64,000 nucleotides of DNA from Brachyhypopomus gauderio (lineage: Eukaryota > Chordata > Actinopteri > Gymnotiformes > Hypopomidae): positions 16,343,611 to 16,407,610 of the forward strand of contig NC_135228.1 of the NCBI RefSeq assembly GCF_052324685.1. The letters are read 5' to 3'. The notes under the pieces were generated by a model that was given only the letters and a program-made list of their open reading frames with translations, was not told where the DNA came from and searched no databases. The position numbers were made by a program, and so were the translations under genes. Of the stretch, positions 22,509 through 35,175 are shown in pieces (position 1 is the first letter of the stretch; every line of letters starts with the position of its first letter).

Positions 22509-25144
22509 TGCCCAGGCTAACGCAGACAGGTGGGATCAGTGGTACATGGACAGTGTGAAGTTCGTAGGGCATGGACCAAACTCACATTGTTTGTTTTTAA
22601 AATTAGACCCTGCCCATCTAATGCACAACTTGATCTGTGGTTAGTGTAGTTATTTGAAGTTAAATACGTGTTAACATGTTTTATTTTTAGATTTTCAATA
22701 TGCACTTCTAAACATTCACTGACACTGTATACCTTGGTTTCTCTCTCAAACAGTCATTAGTTTCATAGATATAATTTCCAGCATTTCTGGGCACTGCTTT
22801 GCCCTCAGGCATTGTTTTTCATATTGGAAACCAGTGGAACACTTTTATCATTTTGAACTGGATGACCCCTCTGCCTTTTTTTTAACCAATAAGGTTGGCT
22901 CTGTAGAGAGATGTACACGTGCATTCTTGCAGCATACTATGGAAGATACACTTTCTTTGTTGTAATAGTAAATCCAAAGATTCCTATACAGCAGGGACCT
23001 GGCTTTTCTGGCACTGTTTCTGAGCATGCATGTACCTCTCACTGTCATACAAACATTCATATTATAAGGTGTAATGGAAGTACATTATTTCAATACACAC
23101 CCAGTTCTGTAAAAACTGGTTTTTAAAGGACCAGGGTTCCTTCTCCTGAGCAGGCATCACTTCTTAATACTTTAACTCCAAGAAATATAAAAGGTGTAGA
23201 AATCAGTTATGCACCGTGTCATTGTGAATTGGTTTTTCATAGGTTTAATAAGAATTTGTAGAGCTATTCAGTGTGTGTTTTCCTGTTTGTTTGTATATTC
23301 ATGTGAGTGGCATGTAGGACTATATTGTGATGGGTGTTTAACCAAAACTGATGTGTAACTAAGTAACCTTATATTCTAAGATGCTGCCAGGTACATTCTA
23401 AAAGCACTATTTGTCAGGTTCTCTTTGCTTGTTTTATGTGGCCACCTTTATCTGTGGATGTGTGTCAGTATTTTGTGACTGAATGGTATTTTATATTATT
23501 ATACTGAACATATGACTTATTGGATATATCAGAATAATATATTTATATCTTACGACTGTGATGTCTATGCTATATGTGTCTGTCTAAAAATCATATTTTA
23601 GGTTTATGAGACATGCTGCAGAATTTAACTCCAAATGCAAGTGGGTATTAACTGATTTACCCAAAAATATAATAACTGTATAGACTGCTTGTGTTAGAAC
23701 ATGAGAAGTGTGTAGTAGATACACTGCCAGTGGTCCTTGTTTTGAGGATGGACTGTATTGCAAGAGTGAATGGGTGTGAAGATGGACATGTTAATATGTA
23801 TTTTTTACAAATTATCTTTCTTAAAATGAAATTTACTTTTATCCGCCAATATTCAGTTACCAGCAATGCACATGCATTGTCTTATTTTTGTCTTGTCAGA
23901 GTGGTAATAATGACTAGGAATGCTAGGAGTCTTTTAGGCAGAAAATGGTTTACCTTGGAGTGTTTCCAAGGCTGTGGACTGCTTTGGAAAGCAGGTTTGA
24001 TTGAATGTGTATTTTTGTCCTGCAATGACTGAATATCACAGTCATGCATTTTCATTTAAAACCTAATGATGAATAGGATGACGTCCTATTGATCTCATTT
24101 GTGAAAGTAGATGACTGAAAAACTGCCTATTGTGTTCAGAATGTTATAAACCAGAGCTCACGTTGGACTGTACAGAAATGTGCTAAATTTTAAATTGGTA
24201 GTTCTCAAAATATTTCTACATCATTGTTTTGCAGGCAATGAAAGCCTTGTGTCATTTACGTGGTTTATCCAGTTCACTAATTTAAAGTGTTTTTGTTGGA
24301 TTTGTAGCATTTAAATAATAAGAAATATACAGATGTAAATGTATGGGCAGTTAAAATTAGTATTTGATAAACATTACGTTTAGTATTTTACAATATATTT
24401 ATATCAACCACAATGAAATGTTACATTCTTACAACTGTGCATAAACTCAGTAAAGGGTCTTTTGTGACTAACCATAGACAACATAAAGCTGTGTTCTGTT
24501 GTAGGATCAATTTAAGTTTTATTCTGAGGACCACAGCCTGAAACGCAATTGTTTTAACAGATCTCTGGTTTGTATTGCTAAGGTACTTAAACTAAACCAG
24601 TTGTTGTTGTTGGGCAAGATATGTTGCACAGATGCTCATCAGTCAGCAGTATTTTGTGCCAAGCTTTTAACATGCACAATGTTCTCCACAAGTAAAGTCT
24701 ACCTGTTAAGGTTGTGTGTTCTGTCACATGTTAATCCATAAAACCTGATCAGCTAAAGTTTGTGTGGATGTATTTCTCTTGCATGCAAGCTGGATTCTGT
24801 ATTAAGATATCCAACTAAATAAATGTTCAAGTTTTCTCATCAGTGTGTTCGTGTCACTTAATGATTAATCTAGGATTGTGTGCTTTTACGTGTATGAAGG
24901 TTTTATATCTGAGCATTCATGCTATTCTCCAGGAATAAAAAATTAATTGTACCTCTGTCTTTCACAGAATGTAAATGTTCTTTTAACACATTTTGTGTAA
25001 TTTCTTTAGAAAAGGTGCCAGTCAATGCAAGGAAATACATAATTACATGAATTACATACTGCATATTCGTTTAAAAATATAGTGTGACCTATTTTATAGT
25101 AAACATGCACACTATAATAAACAATGGATTAAAAAAAAGAAAGC
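22509..25144. other. Long 3' UTR of abhd11 and convergent gap
   Basis: AT-rich sequence with no coding signal. The plus-strand AATAAA at 24818-24823 would give abhd11 a 3' UTR of about 2.3 kb, including the duplicated block at 23220-23578. The minus-strand coiled-coil gene ends at 25145, so the two genes converge here. Confidence 0.4.
23220..23578 (+). repeat. Duplicated block, downstream copy
   Basis: Partner of 17686-18037, direct orientation. It lies in the probable 3' UTR of abhd11. The two copies differ by substitutions and several short insertions (for example an extra 'gtgtcag' type insertion here). Confidence 0.85.
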
Positions 25145-28100
25145 TCAGTTCAGAGAGATTGTTTGAAAACTGTCCTCACTGCTTCTGCCCGGGGTCTGAG
25201 ACTCACAAGGGCTGCTACCGGCGGACTGGGCAAAGTTGTCCCGGGATGCCCGAGACGTGCGCCCCCGTCGCAGTCGTTCTTTCCAGCGCTGGGCCACTGG
25301 CGTGTTGGGGGACTGGGAGCCTGAAGTGGATGCTCGGCTGGGGGATGGCGACTGAACTGGGCTCGGTTGTTTAGAGCGCCGCAGTACACCGAAACCTTTG
25401 GGCTTCTTCTGGGTTTGTTCTGCCTGCTGCTGACTCATGACATGGTGGTGAATGATGGTCTGCACATCATCCTGTTAAAATTACAGAACCAGTAATATTA
25501 ACAAAAAACAAAAGCTATGAACCTGGTCAGAATCAGATATTAAGAAGTTATAGCCCCTGAAGGACTGAAAGTGGGGTAGTCATATTTTAATTACAATCTC
25601 AATTAGTAGGAGAAGTTACCAGAATATAATTAAACACATTGGCTCTTGTGTTTTAAGGAACAGTGTTGGAAGCTATGCACAGTCCAGATGGCCATTCTGG
25701 CTCCAGACCCTATAATCCTGCAGTGACACAGCTAGTGCAACCAGCTGCTTCACACCCTTTTGGGCCATACAGTAATCATAGTCTTTGATTTGAGGAATCA
25801 AAATATTTTTGTGAGATTTTTTCTTGTCTATGTTTATTAATAGTTAGAATGATATGCAATTAGATGGGTATAATATTTAGGCACGGATAGGCTGTCTCAG
25901 TTCTGAAAATTAAAAGGCTTAAATTAAAATGTTGAGTGGCACAACATACTTCAAATGTTACCTTTAGCAGGTTCAACCCACCTATACAGTACAGTGTAGA
26001 CTAATATTCAGTGTGACTAGTTTCTAGAGCACCTTTAGCAGGTTCAACCCACCTATGCAGTACAGAGTAGACTAATATTCAGTGTGACTAGTTTCTACAG
26101 CACCTTTAGCAGGTTCCACCCACCTATACAGTACAGTGTAGACTAATATTCAGTGTGACTAGGTTCTAGAGCACCTTTAGCAGGTTCAACCCACCTATAC
26201 AGTACAGTGTAGACTAATATTCAGTACGACTAGGTTCTAGAGCACCTTTAGCAGGTTCAACCCCCCTATACAGTACAGTGTAGACTAATATTCAGTGTGA
26301 CTAGGTTCTAGAGCACCTTTAGCAGGTTCAACCCACCTATACAGTACAGTGTAGACTAATATTCAGTATGATTAGGTTTTAGAGCACCTTTAGCAGGTTC
26401 CACCCACCTATACAGTACAGTGTAGACTAATATTCAGTGTGACTAGTTTCTACAGCACTTTTAGCAGGTTCCACCCACCTATACAGTACAGTGTAGACTT
26501 GTATTCAGTATGACTAGTTTCTAGAGCCCCTTTAGCAGGTTCCACCCACCTATACAGTACAGTGTAGACTAATATTCAGTACGACTAGGTTCTAGAGCAC
26601 CTTTAGCAGGTTCAACCCCCCTATACAGTACAGTGTAGACTAATATTCAGTGTGACTAGGTTCTAGAGCACCTTTAGCAGGTTCACCCCACCTATACAGT
26701 ACAGTGTAGACTAATATTCAGTACGATTAGGTTTTAGAGCACCTTTAGCAGGTTCCACCCACCTATACAGTACAGTGTAGACTAATATTCAGTGTGACTA
26801 GTTTCTACAGCACTTTTAGCAGGTTCCACCCACCTATACAGTACAGTGTAGACTAATATTCAGTGTGACTAGGTTCTAGAGCACCTTTAGCAGGTTCGAC
26901 CCCCCTATACAGTACAGTGTAGACTTGTATTCAGTATGACTAGTTTCTAGAGCACCTTTAGCAGGTTCCACCCACCTATACAGTACAGTGTAGACTACTA
27001 TTCAGTACGACTAGGTTCTAGAGCACCTTTAGCAGGTTCGACCCCCCTATACAGTACAGTGTAGACTTGTATTCAGTATGACTAGTTTCTAGAGCACCTT
27101 TAGCAGGTTCCACCCACCTATACAGTACAGTGTAGACTAATATTCAGTGTGACTAGTTTCTACAGCACTTTTAGCAGGTTCCACCCACCTATACAGTACA
27201 GTGTAGACTAATATTCAGTGTGACTAGGTTCTAGAGCACCTTTAGCAGGTTCAACCCACCTATACAGTACAGTGTAGACTAATATTCAGTGTGACTAGGT
27301 TCTAGAGCACCTTTAGCAGGTTCCACCCACCTATACAGTACAGTGTAGACTAATATTCAGTGTGACTAGGTTCTAGAGCACCTTTAGCAGGTTCAACCCA
27401 CCTATACAGTACAGTGTAGACTAATATTCAGTATGATTAGGTTTTAGAGCACCTTTAGCAGGTTCCACCCACCTATACAGTACAGTGTAGACTAATATTC
27501 AGTGTGACTAGTTTCTACAGCACTTTTAGCAGGTTCCACCCACCTATACAGTACAGTGTAGACTAATATTCAGTGTGACTAGGTTCTAGAGCACCTTTAG
27601 CAGGTTCAACCCACCTATACAGTACAGTGTAGACTACTATTCAGTACAATTAGGTTCTAGAGCACCTTTAGCAGGTTCAACCCACCTATACAGTACAGTG
27701 TAGACTAATATTCGATATGACTATAGTTTCTACAGCACCTTTAGCAGGTTCAACCCACCTTCCAGGCCTCCAGCTCAATGGCCATCTCCAGCCTACTCTG
27801 CACAGCCTCCAGCAGCTGATTGTTCAACAACATCAGTTCTGTCTTACTTTTCAGAAGCTCAGACTCCATAGCTTTTTTCCTGTCAGAAACATTTACATAC
27901 ACAACATGTAAAATTCTTTTCAGCAAGACCATTCCACGTGTGAGTTACATCTATCTGCATTTTGTATTACACTGAATTTACTCACTCCAAAACTATGGAC
28001 TTACTTTGCAAGAGCATCATCCCTGTCCCGTAGAGCTTGCTGTAATATCACTCCATCATCCTCAACCTGCCCATCTTTGGTTTTTCTCTGTGAACGATGT

Positions 28101-29909
28101 TTTTTTCATTAAGACTCCTTTCTGATTCACACAAAGCTGACCGTGGTTTCATAAGATTCACACAGACTGATGCCAGTTCTGCTCAAATGGACAAATTTCC
28201 CCAAAAGCAGAACTGGGGTTTTGCAGGGTCGTGTGCTGCTGCTGAGTGTGAGACTCACATGAGCTGTGTGATTGAAGGCGATCGTGCGTGCTACATTCTG
28301 GAGCTGGAGCAGTGCAGCATCCATTGGGTTGCCCAGAGAGACAGGCTCTGCAGCTGATTCCATATCAGTCAGAGGCAACAGTAGCTTTACTATGGACTGA
28401 ATCTCCTCTGTTACCTATCAATTAATGGAAATAATAATGTACCAAAGTAAGTATACAAAAATAATCCTGAACTTATTTTTATAAAGAATGACACAAGAAT
28501 GGAAAGCTTTAAAATATGCTCTTGAATAAAATGTAGCTACCTCGAATAAAAATAAGTTAGTCAGCAGAGTCTAAATAAAAACAGACTGCATGGAGGAACC
28601 TGTCAATTGGTCTCACCCGTTCTCTTTGCTGACTCCAGATCAGTCCGTCATGACTCTGTTCTTGTAGTTTATCTACCTGAGCCTTTATCTTGAGACTCCT
28701 ACGTCGGGACAGCTCCACCTCCCGACGCACCTGCTTTAACTGCAGGTGTAGAGAATGAGTCAGGAACACACAGGCCACACCTTCTTATTCATATGCATAC
28801 AGTGCCAACCATTTGATGTGCTGTCTATTATAAATTGAACAGTTCACAATTCAGACAACAAACGTGGGCGTATTGCACCAAACATTCTCTTAAATTGCAG
28901 ATGGCAATGCAGAACATAATGTGATAGTCTTGTGGCCATAGCTACTTTAGGATCAGGCTTAGCCCACGTCAAGTACAGGGTGTATACCTACATATACATC
29001 ACCTGAGACCTTGCAAATCCAGATTCCACAATTGGAATCTGAGCATTCCAGCTGACCCTCAAAGAATTCAGTTAACTTGTGTCTTTGGTTCTGTTAGACA
29101 GCATGGGCTAAAATACACGGAATGCAACATTATCCATGTGAAAATGAAATCAAGACAAGGCCAAGACTGAAATGGATACTTTTCAGGATGGTGCCGACAC
29201 ATCTTTAAGTTTTCATAAAGGTAAATAACTCTCTGAATATCCTAATGTCCAGACCACCAGACCAAGATAAACACAAATAGGCCAATAACTAGATCAAGAC
29301 AATTTGTTTTCCTACTATTGACAGATCAGGGCCATATCATCAAAACATCTCTGATTACACAACAGCAACCAAGAATGACTTGATGCAGTATTTCATACTT
29401 CAGGAGAGAACATGCAAAGAGAGGGAATAATAATTCAATAAATAAACCATTAAATATTATGAAAACAAGATAACAGATTCTTAATTGTTATACACAAGGA
29501 ATAAACCCTGTTTCAGGTCTTCCAAAATTATTTTGTGAATGCAAAACCAAGCCTGAACTTAACATTCTCTCACCGTGTCTGACACAGGGCTGGACACTCG
29601 TCTGCGAAGGGGACTCCCACTTCGGAGGAGGTCTGGTAAGGCTTCGTCCAGGTACGCCCGGATGGGCTTATTCAAAGATGGGTCTGGACCCGACTTAAGA
29701 GTCAAGCGCTCCATTCCATCAGCTTGAGCTATCACACCGGGGCTCTCACTGTCCTTATCTTCTACCAGATGCTCCTGGCCCTCGTCCACTACAGAAAGTG
29801 GTACGTTCAAAGTGTTCCTGTTTGTATGCTTGAAGTCAACTTCTTCCATGGAAGAAACACGCCCTGGCTCTGGATCATCCTCACTTATCTTCATTTGTAT
29901 CTGCGCCAT
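25145..29909 (-). CDS. Coiled-coil protein, possibly BICD-like adaptor
   Basis: Six minus-strand exons join in phase: 29909-29574, 28739-28617, 28414-28259, 28087-28005, 27879-27759 and 25471-25145, giving 381 aa. The start is the ATG at 29909 (MAQIQMKISEDD); an upstream in-frame GTG is not used. Residues 1-112 are acidic and disordered with a basic patch (SPLRRRVSSPVS). Residues 113-270 are heptad-rich coiled coil (LKQVRREVELSRRRSLKIK; KKAMESELLKSKTELMLLNN). The C-terminal 108 residues start DDVQTIIHHHV and become Ser/Pro/Arg-rich. The stretch LLEAVQSRLEMAIELEAWKD resembles, from memory, the C-terminal coil of BICD-family-like cargo adaptors (BICDL), so a dynein-adaptor role is a guess. I do not recognise it firmly. 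The gene model itself is well supported by six exons with GT-AG ends. The last intron contains the 71-bp minisatellite. Confidence 0.75.
25960..27760. repeat. 71-bp minisatellite, about 25 copies
   Basis: Tandem array in the last intron of the coiled-coil gene. The period is 71 bases, measured between successive 'cctttagcaggttc' words. Units vary at a few sites ('gtgtgactagg', 'gtacgactagg', 'gtatgattagg', 'gacttgtattc'). A marked variant recurs at 26371, 26726 (5 units later) and 27436 (10 units later), pointing to multi-unit duplication. The array runs up to the splice donor of the exon at 27759-27879, and the sense strand of most units contains AG-GTGGGT, the sequence of that donor. Confidence 0.95.
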
Positions 29910-31192
29910 GGGGTGAGACGTCTTCACTTAGTCTGAAGGTTGCCTGGTGGTCTTGTTGCTGTTGTAGAAGGAGTCAAATGTGCATCAGGGCCCTCCACTG
30001 CCTTGTAGAAGTCCCAGTGGTAGAAACTGCTGAAGTGCGTCGTGTTGTGAGAGGGTGGAAAGACAGGGAAGAATGCCTGCAAACTTGTTTTTCCTGCTCA
30101 CTGAGAGTCAGAAATAGCAAGCTCAACAGGTGACATCACAAAAGTACATAGGCTGGATCTCTAAATCGTGTTCTTTGGTCCTGTTCCATAAAGGCATTGT
30201 CATAAATTAGACTGTAGCTAGGAGACACATGCTCAGACACATTTATGAGATGAGAGAGACACGGGATAATAAAAAGTCTTATAACCAACACCAGATATTA
30301 ACCTGAGCAACTGGCTCATATATTACACAGTGAAAATGTCGAGGGAGTTATATTTGCCAGTTTTGTGCCCTGTTAGAAGCCCACATTAACTACAGCTTGC
30401 ATACATTGTTTTAAAAGCTTGAGGTTTTGCGCAGTGCTACCATTTAGAACATGAGTTGTGTGAGGAATGCTATCCTTTTATTACTGTCTGCCACAACACA
30501 TGGGGACTGAATGTAAAGCTCTGCTGGTGCCCCAGAAGGCACCCGTACTCAAATAACGTTGACACCTTATTTATAGCAAACTGTTCTCCACGCCGGCTGT
30601 GAACCCATGAAGCGCTCTAAGGGTGTAACTGAACAGCAAGTGCAGGTTTATAAACGTGGATTCTCTCTCTCTGTCTCTCAGTTACAGGGACATCAAGGAT
30701 TTAGTTGTTCCACCTTTCTCCACGCAATATTTTGACAGCTCTTTCAGGAACAAAAACTCAACAGAAGACACTTTAAATGTTGGTAGGTAATTTCTAGGTC
30801 TAATGATAAGGTAATGTTGGCAGACAATTGCACGGTTTGACCATTAACTTCACACTTTGAGAGACTTGCTGCTTCCGGTAATTACAAGTACACAAAGTAT
30901 TCTATAAACAAAAGGGTGATCGCTGAAAACATCTTGTAATCTAGAGCATCTTCATAATCAGAAATGAGATGAAAGAGACCCACTCAATGCCAACAGGTGG
31001 AATTACTACTCTGACATTCTGTATTTGATCTGTACTATGCCCACGTGTCCCAGGGGAATGAACACTATAGAAATTGAAATGATGCTTTGTTGTTGTTTAT
31101 TGGTCTGTTTAGCTTTTCTTCCTCCTAAAGTAACAAATTGTCAATGTTAGGATTTCTTTCCGCAGTAAATTCAGATCAGCTGAGTGATTACA
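29910..31192. other. Divergent promoter region
   Basis: Lies between the start of the minus-strand coiled-coil gene and the plus-strand phkg1 start. A splice acceptor-like ttccgcag ends at 31164, so phkg1 probably has at least one upstream non-coding exon in this interval; its position is not clear. No other gene seen. Confidence 0.4.
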
Positions 31193-34100
31193 ATGACTAA
31201 AGCGGAGGATATTCCAGAATGGGTGGGTGGACAAGAATTCTACCATAAATATGAACCCAAAGAGATCGTAGGAAGGTAAAGGTTCAAAGCACAGAATTTC
31301 AAAAGAAGAACAAAACCCACAATCACTTGAGATGCAAGGAGAAATGAATGAACATGCCATATCAAAGTTTAAAGGTTTAATTACTTTGTCTTTTGTTTCA
31401 GAGGAGTGAGCAGTGTGGTTCGTCGCTGTGTGGACAAGCGAACCAAGCAGGAGTATGCAGTAAAGATCATAGACATCACCGCGTCTGACAAAATGACTCC
31501 CCAGGAGACAGAAGAGATTCGAGAGGCTACGGTAAAAGAGATTGACATCCTTCGGAAAGTTTCCGGACAAAAGAACATAAGTATGCCATCCCAGACTGCA
31601 CAGAAAAAATGACAAAATGTACTCTGTATGAGCACTAGGCAACATACTGAATGATCCCAGAGTTGTGTTAGATTACCCAGCAGATTTTGTCTCTTAACAG
31701 ACTCTTAAGAGACTATATTCTCTCACTTGTTCCTCCACTGGACAAAATGTTTTAATACTAAAAGATAATTGGTCCTTAAATATTATAAATGTCGGAACAT
31801 TACAGTAGGTTCTGTGGTCATCAAAACAATTATGTACGCTTTTTAAAAAGAAAAAACAACCCAACAAACAGACAAATAAAAATGCACAAGGCACTGTATT
31901 TAGGGTTTGCCCTATTTCCTTCCTTACAGTACAACTGAAAGACTGCTTTGAGTCCAGTGCCTTCTTCTTTTTAGTTTTTGATCTGTGAGTATGACTGTTT
32001 TACACTCTCTCTCTCTCTGCACATTTGTCAGTTTCAAATGTCCTTTAGCTTTGGTACTGAACTATATTAAACATGCTTGTGTTTTCATGTTTCATAGCAG
32101 TAGATGGCCTTGAGCATGTTTACAAGTGTTTAGCTGTTCTAACTGTCCAGGAAGGAGCCAGAAAGAAAACAAACCCTTCGGTTACAAACATAAGCGGCTA
32201 AAAAGTCTTTTTTTCCTTCTTCCGTCTCTAGTACACACAGAGCATGTGGTCTTCCTGACACTCACGTGTCCTCATCCACAAATAGTACAAGCAAATCTAA
32301 TCGCAGTTTCTTAGGAATGGTTCCCCCCCTCCTTCTCCCTCATATGTACTACCAGTGTAACTATATCCACTGGGAGTCTCTTCCCATGACTTCCTCTCCA
32401 TCGTGTCAGGCACACCAAAGAAAGCAGCGGACATCCCATAGTAAAAACAAAAAGGCAGATATGACACCTTGTACAACTCCTGTTGTTTATATGACCAACT
32501 CTTCTGACAGGATGAAGAGAGGAGAACTGTTTGATTACCTCACAGAGAAAGTGACTCTGAGTGAGAAAGAAACCCGGTGATATATCTCTACCAACTTTTC
32601 ACATTATCTTATGCCATTTTTTTGTTATGGAATTTCAGCAATGTGAAAGTCACATCTTTCTGGAAAGAGAAGAGATGCTTTTTTAAGAGCTTACGGTATA
32701 CATGTTTGCCTTAAGCAAAAATATTTTCAGTGCCTGCTTGATTTGACATACTGCCAAACAAGACAGACTGTAGAACTGGCTTTTTTTTGTTTTTAATGTA
32801 ATGGTTAATACTTTCAAAAATTATTATCACGTAACACAGCCCATTTTTTCATTATCCAGCAATGGTTAAAGTTACTGTTATCATATAAACACATAATTCT
32901 TCAATTCAACTTAATATCTCAACTCACTGTTGCTGCAAAGCTCAGTAATATCTGTGGCTAGATCATTGTGATTTCTTGCTGCTGACAGGAAGATCATGCG
33001 TGCTCTCCTGGAAGTGGTGCAGTTTCTTCATGCTCACAGCATTGTACACAGGGACCTTAAGCCAGAGAACATCCTGCTGGATGATAACATGAACATTAAG
33101 CTGACAGACTTTGGCTTCTCTGTCCAGTTAGAACCTGGACAGAGGCTGAAAGGTGAGTCTTTCTGATGACATTTAGGCCAACATTGCACGACTAGGAAGA
33201 ATAATAGTACATTTCCTGGGCTGGGAGTGGTACACAAGAATAGGTCCAGTGTGTCCATATGTATGTGGTTGAGTAAGGTACATTGTCATGCAGTTATTCC
33301 CTTGTTTCTTTTCAGAGGTGTGTGGTACCCCAGGGTATTTAGCTCCCGAGATCATAGAATGCTCTATGGACCCCTGTCACGCTGGTTATGGGTCTGCTGC
33401 TGACCTGTAAGTACATGAGGCGCGACTATATGAGCTAGTATATTAGAAGAATTTGATTCTATTCACTAGCACTAGTTACTGTGACTGTAACAGGGACATT
33501 TAATTCATTCAGGGTTGCAGTTTCTACAAATCTTGCTTAATACCCTTTGTGTCACCTGCGTTAATAAGGTTATTTCTTGGTTAAGTTGGTATTGTTAGCG
33601 TTATGCAAGGTTTGACAGGAAAAAAACAACATATTGGGGCCCTTAATGAACCGAGGTAACACCTTTATCCAAAGCAACTTACCATTGTGACAATTGTGAA
33701 AAGAAAGAAGCAGTCATACCACAATGCAGAGCATACCTCTATGGACATTTTAGAGGTTTTGTAGCCAGTGTTTGATTGTGTGTGTGTCCCACTGTAGCTG
33801 GAGTTCTGGGGTGATCATGTACACTCTGCTGGCAGGATCTCCACCATTTTGGCACAGAAAGCAGATGTTAATGCTGCGAATGATTCTGGCTGGGAAATAT
33901 GACTTCAGCTCTCCGGAGTGGGACGACCGCTCTGACACCGTCAAGGACCTGGTGTGCCTTACTGGCCAATTTAACAGATCTGAATAACCGTGAAACAGTA
34001 ACATAGTTCAGGATGTAGCAGGTACTTGTGGTACCTGGGCTAAGTGACAGAAGCATGCCTTGTAATACAGTGTTCCTGCAGATCTCCAGGTTACTGGTGG

Positions 34101-34685
34101 TGGACCCACAGAGGCGCTACACAGCTGCAGAGGCCCTAAACCACGCCTTCTTCCAGCAGTACGAGGTTGCAGAGGTCCGACATTTCAGTCCTTATAGGAA
34201 GTTCAAGGTAGGGAGGGAAAGGAATGAACATCTTTTGGCTCCTACATAAGTGTTCTTATTTGTATGTGTCCTACAAAGTAAAATAACCACATGGTCAGTG
34301 AAAACAGCTCTAAGAAAAGGCACGTGTAGTAATTTAATAACATTATTAATACAAATGGCAAAGAAGCTTTAGTATATAAAAATATCTATATTTTAAACAT
34401 GGTTGTTTAATTTTACAGGTTATTTGCCTGACTGTACTGGCTACCATGCGCATTTACTGCAGCTACCGCCGGGCCAAACCTGTTACTAAGGAAGTGATTC
34501 GCAGTGACCCTTATGCCATCAAACCACTACGGAAGATGATCGACGCCTGTGCCTTTAAGATCTACGGACACTGGGTGAAGAAAGGGCAGACTCAGAACAG
34601 AGCAGCCCTGTTCGAGAACACTCCCAAATTCATCTTGCTGTCTATCGCAGCTGAGGAGAATGATATGTCCCTGAGGACTCTGTGA
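31193..34685 (+). CDS. phkg1: Phosphorylase kinase catalytic subunit gamma 1
   Basis: Ser/Thr kinase that, in the phosphorylase kinase holoenzyme, activates glycogen phosphorylase. Nine coding exons join in phase: 31193-31275, 31402-31580, 31930-31984, 32511-32576, 32989-33152, 33316-33406, 33798-33951, 34082-34207 and 34419-34685, giving 394 aa (human about 387). The kinase domain has the Gly loop GRGVSSVV (27-34), catalytic Lys49 (YAVKI), HRDLKPEN with Asp150, DFG Asp168, the constitutively acidic activation segment E-V-C-G-T-P and the APE motif. Exon 9 encodes the calmodulin-binding regulatory tail (VKPV-like ...[40 protein letters not shown]). The tail matches the muscle-type PHKG1 better than PHKG2. 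It converges with sumf2, with 490 bases between stops. Teleosts often have two copies, so a or b is not assigned. Confidence 0.95.
33645..33685 (-). repeat. SINE tail fragment
   Basis: The minus strand reads a 'taagttgctttggataaagg' type word, the conserved 3' end of many fish tRNA-derived SINEs. Too short to type. It sits in intron 6 of phkg1. Confidence 0.4.
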
Positions 34686-35051
34686 GACAACCTTTACCTC
34701 TGGAGCTGTTCAGGGAAGAAAAATCTGAATGACGTGACAATAGTTAGTGTAGGACTATATTAACACACAGAATGGCACATAGAGCAGCTAGCAAAGGTGA
34801 AGTCACATATCTCCAAAGGAATTTCATACCCATTCTGGTACAGTTTCTGCCTTTTCTTAGGCTTAATGAACATGAGGGAGGAGCTTAAATTGGATCTGTA
34901 AGCCACTAGGGGGCATCAGCTCACACAAAATTATAAACTACAAAGTGTTTCAAATGACAAAATATATGTATAATGCATTTTGTCTATGGTTTAAGTAACA
35001 TAAGAAAAGCAGAAAGGAAAATGGAGGAATGTTTGTGTTCAAAAGCTGCTT

Positions 35052-35057
35052 TTTATT
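35052..35057 (-). terminator. Polyadenylation signal of sumf2
   Basis: Minus-strand AATAAA about 120 bases after the sumf2 stop codon, in the short convergent gap with phkg1. Confidence 0.5.
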
Positions 35058-35175
35058 CCACAATGTTCAGTGGAAATAATGCACACGAGTAATGTCTAGT
35101 TCTGGTCTCCACAGGAGAGAAATGTATTATTAATACCATAATGTATGACAGGCATCATATATTCAATTGTCTTCT

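Noticed and set aside
25960-27760. CRISPR-like regular repeats
   Set aside because: There are no unique spacers; the whole 71-bp unit repeats, and it lies in a vertebrate intron. It is a minisatellite.
31109-31645. 178-codon minus-strand frame over phkg1 exons 1-2
   Set aside because: It is antisense to confirmed coding exons and introns of phkg1.
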